A model generated the notes under the pieces. The model was not told the DNA's origin. It did no database searches and saw nothing but the letters and a program-made list of their open reading frames with translations. From IMG/VR virus record IMGVR_UViG_3300015371_000171, positions 1-24,200 of that record: DNA of 24,200 bases, one strand, 5' to 3'. Positions 13,076 to 21,077 of this stretch are shown piece after piece; positions within the stretch are counted from its first letter, which is position 1, and each line of letters begins with the position of its first letter. This DNA is from a virus. The position numbers were made by a program, and so were the translations under genes.

Positions 13076-14515
13076 TTATTGCACCGGCAATGGTCCCGAG
13101 CGGCCGGTTGCTGTTGGTGCTGGTGGCTGTGATCCATTGGTGGGCTTAGGCGGAATGGGCTGGCCGGTAACCGGATCGATCTGAGGCTGTGGCAGCACCA
13201 TGGGCGTGGGCTCTTCGTAATCCTGGCCGAATTCCTCTATGGCCTGCTCGATGCCAGGGTAAGTGCCATCCTCGATCAATTGGTTCTCGCGCGCCTCCTT
13301 CAGCACCGCGCCATCAAGCACGCCAGTGTCCACATCGATCTTGAAGACTTGCGCTTTCTTCAGCGCGACCTCGGCGGTCTGCTGCTCATCCATTTGCCAG
13401 AGCGGCGACCATTTATAGAAAATAGTATCAGGGCGGGAGCCGAGCGCCGAGCGAATTAACACTTCATCCAATTTAGCGAAAGCAGGTCGCAGCACAGTCT
13501 CCTGCTCGGTGGCTATCCTATCGTAATAGTTTCGAGTGTCGCTATCGCCGGTAGCGTTCATGCCGACCGGGGCCTGGCCCAGGAGGCGAGTCGCGGGAAT
13601 ATCCGCCGCACCAGAAGCCATCAATAGGTACATCCGAATGATGTCAGGGAGTGTGTTAAAGTTAGCGGTGATCCGCTCCCACTCTTCTTCTTTGTCCAAA
13701 AGCAACATCCTATAAATTGATTTTGCATCAGAGGCGAGTCCGAAGCGCGCCCTTAGCTTGGCCTCATAGTCGGCGTTCAGCACCTGCGCGGTGAAATCAG
13801 GAATTTTAATAACATCGATCTTTGCCTCCTCGACCATTTGTGCCACGCCCTGAGCAACCGCACCCGCGCTCTTGATGGCGGTGGCTACAATTTGCAGCAC
13901 AGGATCGGCCCAGCCATCGCTTGAATTCTGGTCAGGGTATTCGAGGCCAAGGAAGCGCACCACGCGCGAGGGATGGAGCCGAAGAAGCTTGCCGGTGTTG
14001 CGCTCATAGTAGGTTGGCTGACCATAATAAGGAGACATGACATCAGTCTCCAAAGGCCCAGCGGTAACATCATGCTTCGAGACAGCATGGATAAATTTCA
14101 GGCTCTCGGCCTTTATGGTCTCGACATCCAATTCTTCTTCCGGCTTGCCCTGATCGACCCCAAGGATCAATGCGCCGCCGCCATAAAGCCGCGCCTTCTG
14201 AAGCGCTATCATGGTTTTGCGCTGAAGCCCTAGCTCACGTTCTGCATCTTCTATTTTCTTAATTTCATCCTTGCTGGCTTGCCAGTCCCGCCATTCGCGT
14301 GTGGCGTCTTGCGCGGGGATATCGATCACCTTGCGCGCAATCCAATCGCCTCTATAGGCCGAATCGCACTGCTCTTTGGTGAAGGGCACATAGCCGAAGC
14401 GTGTATAGACAGTCTTGTCGCCGCCATAGCCCATTCCCGAAAGCAAGTTGTGCAGATTGTCGCGGATCTGCACAGGGGTTGCTGCTGGCTTGGTTGCTTT
14501 GGCTCGCTTGGCCAT
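13076..14515 (-). CDS. Portal protein, DUF1073 family
   Basis: This 479-residue protein should form the dodecameric ring at one capsid vertex through which DNA enters and leaves. Motifs recalled from DUF1073 portals include 'DSAYRGDWIARKVIDIPAQD' followed by 'ATREWRDW', 'KARLYGGGALILGVDQG', 'LHPSRVVRFLG', and 'IPATRLLGQAPVGMNATGDS' with 'RNYYDRIATEQE'. The C-terminus is proline-rich and probably disordered. It lies directly after the terminase large subunit, the usual order, with a 102-base gap. AAGGA precedes the ATG at a suitable distance. I see no frameshift or missing block. Confidence 0.92.
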   Translation of the reverse strand: MAKRAKATKPAATPVQIRDNLHNLLSGMGYGGDKTVYTRFGYVPFTKEQCDSAYRGDWIARKVIDIPAQDATREWRDWQASKDEIKKIEDAERELGLQRKTMIALQKARLYGGGALILGVDQGKPEEELDVETIKAESLKFIHAVSKHDVTAGPLETDVMSPYYGQPTYYERNTGKLLRLHPSRVVRFLGLEYPDQNSSDGWADPVLQIVATAIKSAGAVAQGVAQMVEEAKIDVIKIPDFTAQVLNADYEAKLRARFGLASDAKSIYRMLLLDKEEEWERITANFNTLPDIIRMYLLMASGAADIPATRLLGQAPVGMNATGDSDTRNYYDRIATEQETVLRPAFAKLDEVLIRSALGSRPDTIFYKWSPLWQMDEQQTAEVALKKAQVFKIDVDTGVLDGAVLKEARENQLIEDGTYPGIEQAIEEFGQDYEEPTPMVLPQPQIDPVTGQPIPPKPTNGSQPPAPTATGRSGPLPVQ

Positions 14516-14617
14516 TGGCTATTCCTTAAAAGAGAGAGCGGGCCGCATATTGGGTGATGAGGCCAAGCGCGGACCCGCCCCGTCTGAGCACCGCCAAGGG
14601 AGTAGAAAGCGGCACCC
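14516..14617. other. Short non-coding gap between terminase and portal
   Basis: These 102 bases hold the ribosome site of the portal gene next to 14516. Near the terminase stop there is a 6-bp inverted repeat (GAGTAG/CTACTC, about 14600-14622). No promoter-like hexamer pair is convincing and no small gene is supported. Confidence 0.4.
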
Positions 14618-16102
14618 CTACTCTAAGCTTGGTCTGCTATTCGCGGCCGGGCCGCCGACCCAATCCATCGAACTATCGTATGAACCATACTTGCTAGAGG
14701 TCGCTTTGGTGAATGCGCCGCCTGCTGCATCAACCTGATCCCTATATTTCCCGGCTGGAAAGACCTCGTGCTCATCGATAAATTCTCTATTCCATTGCGC
14801 GCCGACCAAAGCCACATTGCCTGCTTGCACTTGCGCGGCATAGGGCTCGGCTCGCGCCTCCTTGCTGCCAGTAACCTTATCGGCTTTGCAATTAAAGCCC
14901 TTCAGCATGAGGATGGTTCGCTCGGCACTCTCCTTGCCGCCTGAGCCTGGCTCTTGCTCGACCCAGGTCTCGACCATGCCGCCTAAGATCTGGTTGTCTA
15001 TTTCGGCGGTTTGCTTGATTCGCTTCTCGCGCTCCAGGGCGGACCATTGCCCGCGCAGCACATCGCTTATGACTATGCCGCCTTCCTTCAAGTTGTGCAG
15101 GCGAACGCCAGCGGTAAAAGCCCCGCCGCCCTCGGTGCCCGCCTTGTCCCAATAACGGACGGTCTTCTTTATTTCCTTGCGGTCAGGCGGCGCTCCGACA
15201 ATTCTTATCTTCTCCACTGGGAACATATCGCCGCCCACAACTATGGGGCTTTGCTGCGCCTCAGCCTCCCAGGAAGCCAGGCTCATGGACTTCTTTCGGT
15301 CCATCAGGAATTCCAGGCTCTTGAATTCAGGGAAGAGTGCCTCCCCAGCAAACCTATATTTCTCATCGTGCGTGGCTATGGCTGGATACTTGAGAACCTT
15401 CCAGTCCGGCATATGCTCGAAAGCCCGCCCGAGCATGTCATCGACTACCCAGCGGGTCATCACCACAATAAGCCCAGCCCGATCAGCAAAGCGGAAAAGG
15501 AAATCGTCGGTGAACCAATTCCAAACCTTATCGCGCATGGCCTTTGAGCTAGCCTCGGCCCGGCCTTTGACCGGATCATCAATAATCCCGAGATCCAGCG
15601 CCATTCCGTTAATAGGTCCGCCGACTGTAGTGTTACGGAAGCTGCCCTTATGATGACAGAACTCGATCAGAGTAGAGTTCAGCATCCATCCCGCTTCGCC
15701 AATATTGGTTTTGAAGAATGTGCTTTGATAGAGCGGATTCATAATGGTGCGCTGCACTCCCAAATTCGCCCGCGCGCCTAAATCATCACTATAAGAAGCA
15801 AAGATCGTTTTGATGTCTGGGTTCCTTCCCGCTACCCAGGAAATAAAATCCTCAACAGTGAAACTCTTGCCATGCTGCGGCGGTGTCATCAGCGCAAGCT
15901 TCGGCCGCTTGCCCGCTTCCAGGTCGTCATAGAATTGCTGGAAGGCTTCGGCGACCTCTTGCAAGAACCAACCCCATTTCATGCCAGGATGGATGAAGCG
16001 CCGATAATCAGCAAAATTAAAGCGAGCCTTGGCATAGCCAAGCTCGGCTATAGCGTTGAGATCATCCTTGGTGTATTTCTTTTTCTTCGGGCTGGCCGCC
16101 AT
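14618..16102 (-). CDS. terL: Terminase large subunit
   Basis: This 494-residue protein is the packaging motor and nuclease. The ATPase half has a Walker A variant 'TPPQHGKS' at residues 73-80, Walker B 'LGIIDD' at 171-176 and 'VVMTRWVVDDML' as the coupling region. The nuclease half shows the acidic residues expected for an RNase H fold: D319 in 'RYWDKAGTEGGG', E384 in 'VEQEPGSGG', and D455/D458 in 'YRDQVDAAGGAF'. The ATG at 16102 with GGTGGA upstream is chosen over a TTG at 16141. It overlaps the small terminase by 41 bases. Downstream is the portal gene. Confidence 0.95.
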   Translation of the reverse strand: MAASPKKKKYTKDDLNAIAELGYAKARFNFADYRRFIHPGMKWGWFLQEVAEAFQQFYDDLEAGKRPKLALMTPPQHGKSFTVEDFISWVAGRNPDIKTIFASYSDDLGARANLGVQRTIMNPLYQSTFFKTNIGEAGWMLNSTLIEFCHHKGSFRNTTVGGPINGMALDLGIIDDPVKGRAEASSKAMRDKVWNWFTDDFLFRFADRAGLIVVMTRWVVDDMLGRAFEHMPDWKVLKYPAIATHDEKYRFAGEALFPEFKSLEFLMDRKKSMSLASWEAEAQQSPIVVGGDMFPVEKIRIVGAPPDRKEIKKTVRYWDKAGTEGGGAFTAGVRLHNLKEGGIVISDVLRGQWSALEREKRIKQTAEIDNQILGGMVETWVEQEPGSGGKESAERTILMLKGFNCKADKVTGSKEARAEPYAAQVQAGNVALVGAQWNREFIDEHEVFPAGKYRDQVDAAGGAFTKATSSKYGSYDSSMDWVGGPAANSRPSLE

Positions 16103-16508
16103 TGGATTGATCCACCGGCTTGAGATCGAGGAAAGGCGCAAGGCCCCGCGCTATTAGCTCTTCGCGCATTTGCTCGGGCGTGAGGTACTGATCACCTGAA
16201 CGATCTATGTTAATTCGCATGGGCAAAAGCTTTACCCATATTCGAGTGTAAAAAGCCGTCATGTTATCGTTATTCTTTTGCGCCCATTTAATGAGGCCCG
16301 GCAAGCCGCCTAGCTTTTCGAAGGCATCGGCAATGATCTCCTTGACTTGCTGGCTCATCACATTCTTCTTGCCAGCGCGCGAATGCGGGCTGGGCACGGG
16401 CGTGCCGCCCTTCCCGGCCGCTCCTTTCGGATGCCCCTTATACCGAGTACCGTCGGACAATTCCAATGGAGCGGACACCTGTCCCTCACTAACCGGATGA
16501 CTAGACAA
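16062..16508 (-). CDS. Probable terminase small subunit
   Basis: The protein lies directly upstream of the large terminase and has the features of short phage DNA-recognition subunits: a basic, glycine-rich N-terminus ('GTRYKGHPKGAAGKGG') followed by helices ('VKEIIADAFEKLGGLPGLIK', then 'MTAFYTRIWVKLLPMRI'), a pattern seen in terminase small subunits of the GRPKG---(helix)--GG----W type. The start is uncertain: TTG at 16508 gives 148 residues, GTG at 16478 gives 138 and ATG at 16358 gives 98. The C-terminus is acidic and overlaps the large subunit gene. The packaging signal is often near this gene but I cannot point to one. Confidence 0.72.
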   Translation of the reverse strand: MSSHPVSEGQVSAPLELSDGTRYKGHPKGAAGKGGTPVPSPHSRAGKKNVMSQQVKEIIADAFEKLGGLPGLIKWAQKNNDNMTAFYTRIWVKLLPMRINIDRSGDQYLTPEQMREELIARGLAPFLDLKPVDQSNGGQPEEKEIHQG

Positions 16509-16583
16509 CCTACCGAAATGACTCGGACTCTCTCATTCCGAATCCTGCGGCGATTTCTCGGCACCCTTCGGCTTTACCCGAGC

Positions 16584-17036
16584 CTACGCCACCAGCATAT
16601 TCTGATCTATTCGCACCTTAACTTTCCGGCCCAGCACCTCCATCAGCACCAGGCCGAAGGCTTCATAGCTTCCTACCCTCCCCGCCATTGGTCCGCCCCG
16701 CACCCGCACCATTTGGCCAGGCCGGAACAATGCCCCGTCCGCCTTGCGCTCTTTCAACTCCCTGATTACCCGATCCGAGACTAGAAGCGGTTGGAGGGTA
16801 GGGGAAAGGAGCATGGCGGCTACGCCCCGCGCCCGGCAAAGGTCTTCCCATCCCGCCCGCCAGAGCACAAAGAAATAGCGCCCGAGAAGGTAGCGGCTTT
16901 GCCAGCACACCTTGCCCCGGCTGACTACTCGCTTGCGGAATTTGGGAAAGAAGCATTCGAAGCCGAGCGCCAGAAGCGCCCGCTCCGCCAACTTCTGGCG
17001 GCCCACCCTGGCAATTCCCACGAGCCATGCGGTCAT
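16584..17036 (-). CDS. NusG-like transcription elongation factor (possible antiterminator)
   Basis: From the ATG at 17036 the 150-residue product has an N-terminal NGN-like domain ('AWLVGIARVGRQKLAERALL', 'GFECFFPKFRKRVV', 'LLGRYFFVLW') and a C-terminal KOW motif ('GQMVRVRGGPMAGRVGSYE', then 'LGRKVKVRIDQNML'). NusG and its paralogue RfaH bind RNA polymerase through NGN and help it pass pauses or terminators. The open frame extends to 17135, adding 33 residues that do not resemble NGN. The chosen start has only a weak ribosome site. The gene lies between the replication and packaging modules, where an early/late regulator would be useful. It could instead be a host-type processivity factor. 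Confidence 0.83.
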   Translation of the reverse strand: MTAWLVGIARVGRQKLAERALLALGFECFFPKFRKRVVSRGKVCWQSRYLLGRYFFVLWRAGWEDLCRARGVAAMLLSPTLQPLLVSDRVIRELKERKADGALFRPGQMVRVRGGPMAGRVGSYEAFGLVLMEVLGRKVKVRIDQNMLVA

Positions 17037-17106
17037 GGGCCGAGCGTTATAGGCCCGCTCCAGGCCGGAGGCAAGCAAGGGCCAAAAAGAGCGAATAAGC
17101 AAATAA

Positions 17107-17126
17107 GCAGGGGTATCCCCCCCTGC
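17107..17126 (-). terminator. Terminator-like hairpin upstream of the NusG-like gene
   Basis: GCAGGGG (17107-17113) and CCCCTGC (17120-17126) can pair with a six-base loop. On the minus strand the stem is followed by the T-rich TTATTTGCTTATT, an imperfect U-tract. It lies after the last gene of the replication module and before the chosen start of the NusG-like gene. Termination activity is inferred. Confidence 0.45.
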
Positions 17127-17277
17127 CATGAACATTGCATGAACACATCCCCCACCCCTCTCTTATCACCTTATATGTGTTTATGTGTGATGTGTGTGTA
17201 GTAGTGTAGGATATATAAGGGGTTAGCAAAACGCGATTAAGGTGATTTCAGGCAGCTTATTTCCTCCTTGTTTCACC
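17127..17277 (-). promoter_or_regulatory. Non-coding regulatory region between replication and late modules
   Basis: These bases hold several ordered elements and no convincing gene. An 8-bp perfect inverted repeat (CCTTATAT at 17169-17176, ATATAAGG at 17213-17220) flanks a 36-base GT-rich tract. Closer to the upstream gene is a full AGGAGG (minus strand, 17263-17268) with no ATG, GTG or TTG at the right distance, enclosed by a 6-bp inverted repeat (17240-17245 and 17273-17278). A weak promoter reading (TTTTGC, 17 bases, TACACT on the minus strand) is possible. This looks like the leader of the late transcript. Confidence 0.45.
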
Positions 17278-17610
17278 TCAATCGGGGCGAATAAGCATAC
17301 CTTGATCGCTCGAAATCTCCTTATTCGCTTTTGGTGGCTCCCAGCGGTCATAATCTATGTATGCGGTTGGAATGTTGTAGTCCTCAAGCAAGCGCTGGCA
17401 AAGCTTCTCAGCGGGAGCAAGCCGCCGAAAAGTTTGGATGTCTATCTTGCGCTCTTCGTATATGTTTAGAGCCGGGCGGGGCCGCCTTATTCTCAATTCA
17501 ACTCGATACTTTTTGACCTCAGGTTTGCACCAAATCGAAACAGAAAGTTCCCACTTATACGGTCCCTCAATTTGCCGAAGCCGAACAGGTTCTTGCCATT
17601 TTCGCGTCAT
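17278..17610 (-). CDS. Small protein following the primase, unknown (110 aa)
   Basis: The ATG at 17610 overlaps the primase stop (ATGA), which decides the start over an in-frame codon at 17622. The protein is basic: 'MTRKWQEPVRLRQIEGPYKW', then beta-type 'ELSVSIWCKPEVKKYRVELR', and a helical end ('RRLAPAEKLCQRLLEDYNIP'). I do not recognise a family. Translational coupling to the primase suggests a replication accessory role. It is the last gene before the regulatory gap. Confidence 0.72.
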   Translation of the reverse strand: MTRKWQEPVRLRQIEGPYKWELSVSIWCKPEVKKYRVELRIRRPRPALNIYEERKIDIQTFRRLAPAEKLCQRLLEDYNIPTAYIDYDRWEPPKANKEISSDQGMLIRPD

Positions 17611-19814
17611 ACTAGCCTCCACATGATGATTGGCCTCCCGCCCCTGCCTTTCGGCGGCGGGTCGCTCTTGCCCTGGATGGTATTGCTATTTTGGAGGCTC
17701 TCAAGAGCGTCCTTCAATTCGCGCGGGGCATATTTCCATTTCAAGGTCTGAGCGATGTCATATTGCCTAATCCAGCCTCCGTTGGCTTTGGCTTTAATGG
17801 CTTTAGCTTGAATGATCCGCAAAACCTCCTTGGTCATGATCTGATTCTCGGAATCGGCTATGCGCTCAGCGGCCATTGCGCAGAGCCTATTGCCTACCCA
17901 TTTGCTGAACTCTATGGCCCACTGCATCTCCTCAATTTCGATGCAATCTACTCCTAGCCCTATGCTGACCACGCTGGCCAGCCGAAGCGCGATCTCAGCG
18001 GTTCGCACCATAAGGTCTCGAGTGTAATCATCCTCAATATCTTCGATCTCGCGCACCAGCGCCATGCGGGCCGCCTCGGCCTCCGGCGTGCAGTCAAGTG
18101 TCAGAAAATCTATAACCGCATCCGGCGTATTCCACATATTGCCGTTGGCGTCCACGCTTCGTTGGTAAATCTTTTTCAATTGATTAGTAATTTTTGGCGG
18201 CACATTGCGCGGGCTAATTTTCCGGACTTGCTGGCGCACTCGGCCCAAGGTCTCCAAAACAATAAACCTATTCAAGAAACCGGAGGCAACATCCTTGTTC
18301 TGGAGCGCCTCGAAGAACTGATCAGGCGTAGAGAAAGCAACGATGGAAAGCGCCGGAGAATTGATCTTGACGCTTGGCTCTTGCGCCCATTCTGGAGTCC
18401 TCATGCTTTTAACGCCAGAGGAGGACCAAGCCTCTTGCATGGTTGCCATAATCTGAAGTTCGAACGAGCTAGCCTTTTTGTGCGCTATGCGAGATAAATA
18501 TTTGCCGAACTCATCATGAGCACAAATGGCCAACGGCTTGCGCTTCATAAAATTGATCATTGCTGGCATGGAAATGAAGGAACTGGGGCCTACATGCTTT
18601 TCCAGCCCGGCTTCCTTCATAATTGAATCAATGGTTGTCTTTGGATGATCCTTGCCCGTGCCGCTTCGACCCAGGCATACAAAATACAAATTCAGCCCGC
18701 CATCGAGCGGCGTTACAACATACCGCCCAGCCGCCGTAGCCACAATGGTCAAAGCCGTTGCCAAGGCCATAAGCGGCTGGGGATGGAAGGCCGAATCAAT
18801 TATGAATTGGGCTATTTCGCCAACCAGCCCCGGAACGGCCAGGAGCCCTTCCGGCATGGCCTCCTCCTCAGGAGGCGGCGGGCTGGGCGGCTCTGACGCT
18901 GGGGCTATGCCCTGGCTTTCAAGCCATGGGCTAATGTCCACCGGCAAATCCAGGCCATCGCTAGGCCCCTTCGGGAATTTCGTGCCAGAGCGCAAGCACC
19001 GGGCAATGGTGCCCCTTGGGCCGAATGCCTTGTCCCCTCGCCGGAGGCCCAAGCCCTCCCTGGCCGCCTCTATAAGGGCCGCCTCGGCTTCGGCCAGGCC
19101 CAGGCAGCCGCCGCCTACCAGCATGCCAGCCCGCCAGGCATTCTGCGCCAGGCCATTATTCCGCTCGCCATGCTCCAGGCCCCGAATCTCCTCCAGAATG
19201 CCCTCCAGGGCCGCCAGGCCATAGGCCGCCTTGCGCTCCTCTGAAATCTCCTCTAGCCCGCTGACCTCAACCTCCAGCGGAGCGCGTAGCCCTACGATCT
19301 TATCCCGGAGCCAATCGGGCAAAGGCGCGGGCCTCAAGGCATTCAGGCGGCGGTAGCCCTTGCTCGGCGGCGTGAGCACATAGCCGCCTTGGCCCTTGAC
19401 CTCCAGGCCCGGCCATAATTTATCCAGGCTCAGCCCGCCGATCTCTTCGTGACATTCGAAGTATAAGTGTTGGCCAGTGCTGGGCGTCTCTATAAGCGCC
19501 GTCTCTAATTCCTCGACCCCATTCTCGGCCAGGAATTTCGGCCATTCGATGACCCCATCGGCGTGGCCAGGCTTGCGGTCAAGATCAATTACAATTCGGC
19601 CAGAAAGCGGGCCGGTTGGCATGGCGAAGGCGGCATGCGGCCAGCGCGTCCACCATTCGGCTACTTGCTCTTTGCTTTGGCTGGCGTCCTTGAAGCCATG
19701 CGGAGTGAGCGGCGCTTTGGTATTCGCATTGCATGGGAAAATGGGTACGGTCTTGATAAGCCGGGAAGCCTGGTCAATGTTGCTCTGACGCTCTTCCCAT
19801 GGCTTGCCAGGCAT
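17607..19814 (-). CDS. Prim-pol primase/polymerase fused to P-loop ATPase (DUF3987-like)
   Basis: This 735-residue protein likely makes primers and may unwind DNA at the fork. The N-terminal domain (about 15-175) is a bifunctional primase-polymerase: 'VPIFPCNANTKAPLTPHGFK', catalytic acids D77 and D79 in 'GRIVIDLDRKPG', H116 in 'PSTGQHLYFE', and 'VKGQGGYVLTPPS'. A middle helical region and a proline-rich linker (about 300-318) follow. The C-terminal part has a Walker A 'GRSGTGKD' (382-389), 'ICAHDEFGKYLSR' as Walker B, and 'ALSIVAFSTPDQFFEAL' as sensor region, like DUF3987 helicase-type ATPases. GAGGAGGG precedes the ATG. No separate replicative helicase loader is seen nearby. Confidence 0.9.
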   Translation of the reverse strand: MPGKPWEERQSNIDQASRLIKTVPIFPCNANTKAPLTPHGFKDASQSKEQVAEWWTRWPHAAFAMPTGPLSGRIVIDLDRKPGHADGVIEWPKFLAENGVEELETALIETPSTGQHLYFECHEEIGGLSLDKLWPGLEVKGQGGYVLTPPSKGYRRLNALRPAPLPDWLRDKIVGLRAPLEVEVSGLEEISEERKAAYGLAALEGILEEIRGLEHGERNNGLAQNAWRAGMLVGGGCLGLAEAEAALIEAAREGLGLRRGDKAFGPRGTIARCLRSGTKFPKGPSDGLDLPVDISPWLESQGIAPASEPPSPPPPEEEAMPEGLLAVPGLVGEIAQFIIDSAFHPQPLMALATALTIVATAAGRYVVTPLDGGLNLYFVCLGRSGTGKDHPKTTIDSIMKEAGLEKHVGPSSFISMPAMINFMKRKPLAICAHDEFGKYLSRIAHKKASSFELQIMATMQEAWSSSGVKSMRTPEWAQEPSVKINSPALSIVAFSTPDQFFEALQNKDVASGFLNRFIVLETLGRVRQQVRKISPRNVPPKITNQLKKIYQRSVDANGNMWNTPDAVIDFLTLDCTPEAEAARMALVREIEDIEDDYTRDLMVRTAEIALRLASVVSIGLGVDCIEIEEMQWAIEFSKWVGNRLCAMAAERIADSENQIMTKEVLRIIQAKAIKAKANGGWIRQYDIAQTLKWKYAPRELKDALESLQNSNTIQGKSDPPPKGRGGRPIIMWRLV

Positions 19815-19940
19815 ACTTGGCCCTCCTCAATCGGCCTTGTATCGACGGCTACACCTCGGGGGTAATCCCTCCAAGCAATGGCTGCTTTTGAGGAAGAGGG
19901 AAACGGACGGCCGTCCGCTGTCCCCCTTCGGCGTAGGAAT
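19815..19940 (-). promoter_or_regulatory. 126-base gap upstream of the primase with a perfect palindrome
   Basis: The gap holds a 14-bp perfect palindrome (CGGACGGCCGTCCG, 19904-19917) flanked by GGGA/TCCC at 19898-19901 and 19921-19924, which extends the symmetry imperfectly. It is the only clear break in the chain of overlapping genes of the replication module. A palindrome without a loop suits a dimeric protein binding site more than a hairpin. Next to the primase lies its ribosome site. I find no gene here. Confidence 0.5.
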
Positions 19941-20180
19941 TCAGCCTAAGCCCAAAGCTTTGAGCCTGGCAAGGCCCCTGTCCCCAGCTTTAAATGTTAT
20001 GCGAATCAAATAGAGCGCGCCCATTTTGGCTATCTTGCGACGAGCACGCGGCTTTGGTCGTTCAGCAAAAAGTCCACCATAATGAATAGGCTGGTCATTC
20101 TTGCCAGGCCATGCATAGACATAAATGATTGGTTGCGAGAAATCAGAAACAGATACCTCAGCACTAAAGATAGTTTTCAT
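19941..20180 (-). CDS. Small protein, unknown (79 aa)
   Basis: The start at 20180 overlaps the previous stop (ATGA). The sequence starts MKTIFSAEVSVSDFSQPIIY, continues 'VYAWPGKNDQPIHYGGLF' and ends in a basic region ('RPKPRARRKIAK', 'RITFKAGDRGLARLKA'). It is partly beta-rich with a positive C-terminal half, so nucleic-acid binding is possible. I recognise no family. It is the last gene before the palindrome-bearing gap. Confidence 0.65.
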   Translation of the reverse strand: MKTIFSAEVSVSDFSQPIIYVYAWPGKNDQPIHYGGLFAERPKPRARRKIAKMGALYLIRITFKAGDRGLARLKALGLG

Positions 20181-20350
20181 TTTATAACGATAATCTTCCA
20201 GCCTTTCTTCTTGCAATAGGCACGCACGCGATCTCGGGACCAGCCCTTCATATAGCTGACAATGGGCGCGGCTCTTACCACTCGATCATCTAGAAACACG
20301 ATACCCGCATGGAAGTGCGGCGCATCAATTGCCGCCAGAATTTTGATCAC
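20177..20350 (-). CDS. Small protein, unknown (57 aa)
   Basis: A GTG at 20350 overlaps the stop of the upstream gene (GTGA) and is preferred over an ATG at 20377. The product has 'IKILAAIDAPHFHAGIVFLD' then 'RVVRAAPIVSYMKGWSRDRV' and a lysine-rich end. Two histidines in APHFHAG are notable. Similar short proteins occur in phage replication clusters, without known function. Support is mainly the overlap chain. Confidence 0.6.
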   Translation of the reverse strand: MIKILAAIDAPHFHAGIVFLDDRVVRAAPIVSYMKGWSRDRVRAYCKKKGWKIIVIK

Positions 20351-20589
20351 TTTCGCCTGTTGAAAAGCACAAGGCAATACGTCAAAAAATCTTTCTTCGA
20401 TATGCCATGCTCTTTCGCTATTTTCGTCGCCATATCGACCAAAAAGAACATCATGGCCTGTTCAAGACTAGAAGTATTCACATCAACTCGTTCGGCCGAA
20501 TCCATGCTGTCTCGAATAACAACCAAGATACGCTCGACCATATGCTCAAAAAGATCTTGTTCGATTTGATTTCTAAGCTTAGGAGTCAT
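20347..20589 (-). CDS. Small helical protein, unknown (80 aa)
   Basis: The start at 20589 overlaps the previous stop (ATGA), while an upstream in-frame codon at 20622 would intrude on that gene. The protein is almost entirely helical: 'KLRNQIEQDLFEHMVERILV', a 'VDVNTSSLEQAMMFFLVDMA' segment and 'KIAKEHGISKKDFLTYCLVL'. It may form a helical bundle or dimer. No family recognised. Confidence 0.65.
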   Translation of the reverse strand: MTPKLRNQIEQDLFEHMVERILVVIRDSMDSAERVDVNTSSLEQAMMFFLVDMATKIAKEHGISKKDFLTYCLVLFNRRK

Positions 20590-20852
20590 TGCTTGCTCCG
20601 CGGAGATAGTGTTGCTTCCCATGCTTCAATGACCTTTTGTACATTCGGGCTAGCATCCAGATCTTTTTGCTCTTTCTCGCTCGGCCTTCGCATGCCTCCG
20701 GCCTGGTGCCGGTCAAAAAGATTTATTTTGCCGCACTTGATGCAAAGCGAAGCATCGCCATCAGTCGGATAGGCGTTTGGCTCATTAACCGCTGCAGCGC
20801 TGTCCGCCTCATAGCCGCAAAACGCACAGATCGAAGTAAAATTATAACTCAT
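20586..20852 (-). CDS. Small zinc-ribbon protein (88 aa)
   Basis: Two CxxC pairs, 'CAFCGYEA' near residue 9 and 'CIKCGKINLF' near residue 37, are spaced as in a zinc ribbon, with a short loop between. The remaining half is charged and helical ('EKEQKDLDASPNVQKVIEAW'). Zinc ribbons of this size commonly bind nucleic acid or protein partners; the target is unknown. The start overlaps the stop of the preceding gene (ATGA). Confidence 0.75.
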   Translation of the reverse strand: MSYNFTSICAFCGYEADSAAAVNEPNAYPTDGDASLCIKCGKINLFDRHQAGGMRRPSEKEQKDLDASPNVQKVIEAWEATLSPRSKQ

Positions 20853-21076
20853 TTACTTTTCTTCCTCTGATAGCGCGCCCTGGCGGCAACGCTCCGCTGG
20901 TCGCGATGCTCGGCGTAATACTTGGCATAGTAGCGGGCCATGTAATCCGCATGCTCCTTGAACCAAGCCTTGCGCTGGGCTTCGGCGCGCGCTTCCCGGC
21001 ATGGCTGGCTACAAATGAGCCTTTTGCGCTCGGAGACAAACCGCTTGCCGCAATGGATGCATTTTAGCTTTTCCAT
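20849..21076 (-). CDS. Small zinc-finger protein with basic helix (75 aa)
   Basis: The N-terminus 'KCIHCGKRFVSERKRLICSQ' followed by 'PCREARAEAQRKAW' supplies four cysteines (CxxC and CxxxC) in a treble-clef-like spacing. The rest is a long basic, tyrosine-rich helix ('YMARYYAKYYAEHRDQRS', 'RARYQRKKSK'). Both parts suit nucleic-acid binding. Short phage proteins of this type often resemble HNH nuclease zinc modules, but the HNH residues are absent. It begins one base after the previous stop. Confidence 0.73.
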   Translation of the reverse strand: MEKLKCIHCGKRFVSERKRLICSQPCREARAEAQRKAWFKEHADYMARYYAKYYAEHRDQRSVAARARYQRKKSK

Positions 21077-21077
21077 T

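Noticed and set aside
17047-17229. Minus-strand 60-codon frame starting with TTG in the late leader
   Set aside because: It runs into the NusG-like gene in another frame, starts with TTG without a ribosome site and encodes low-complexity T/H/Y sequence from the GT tract.
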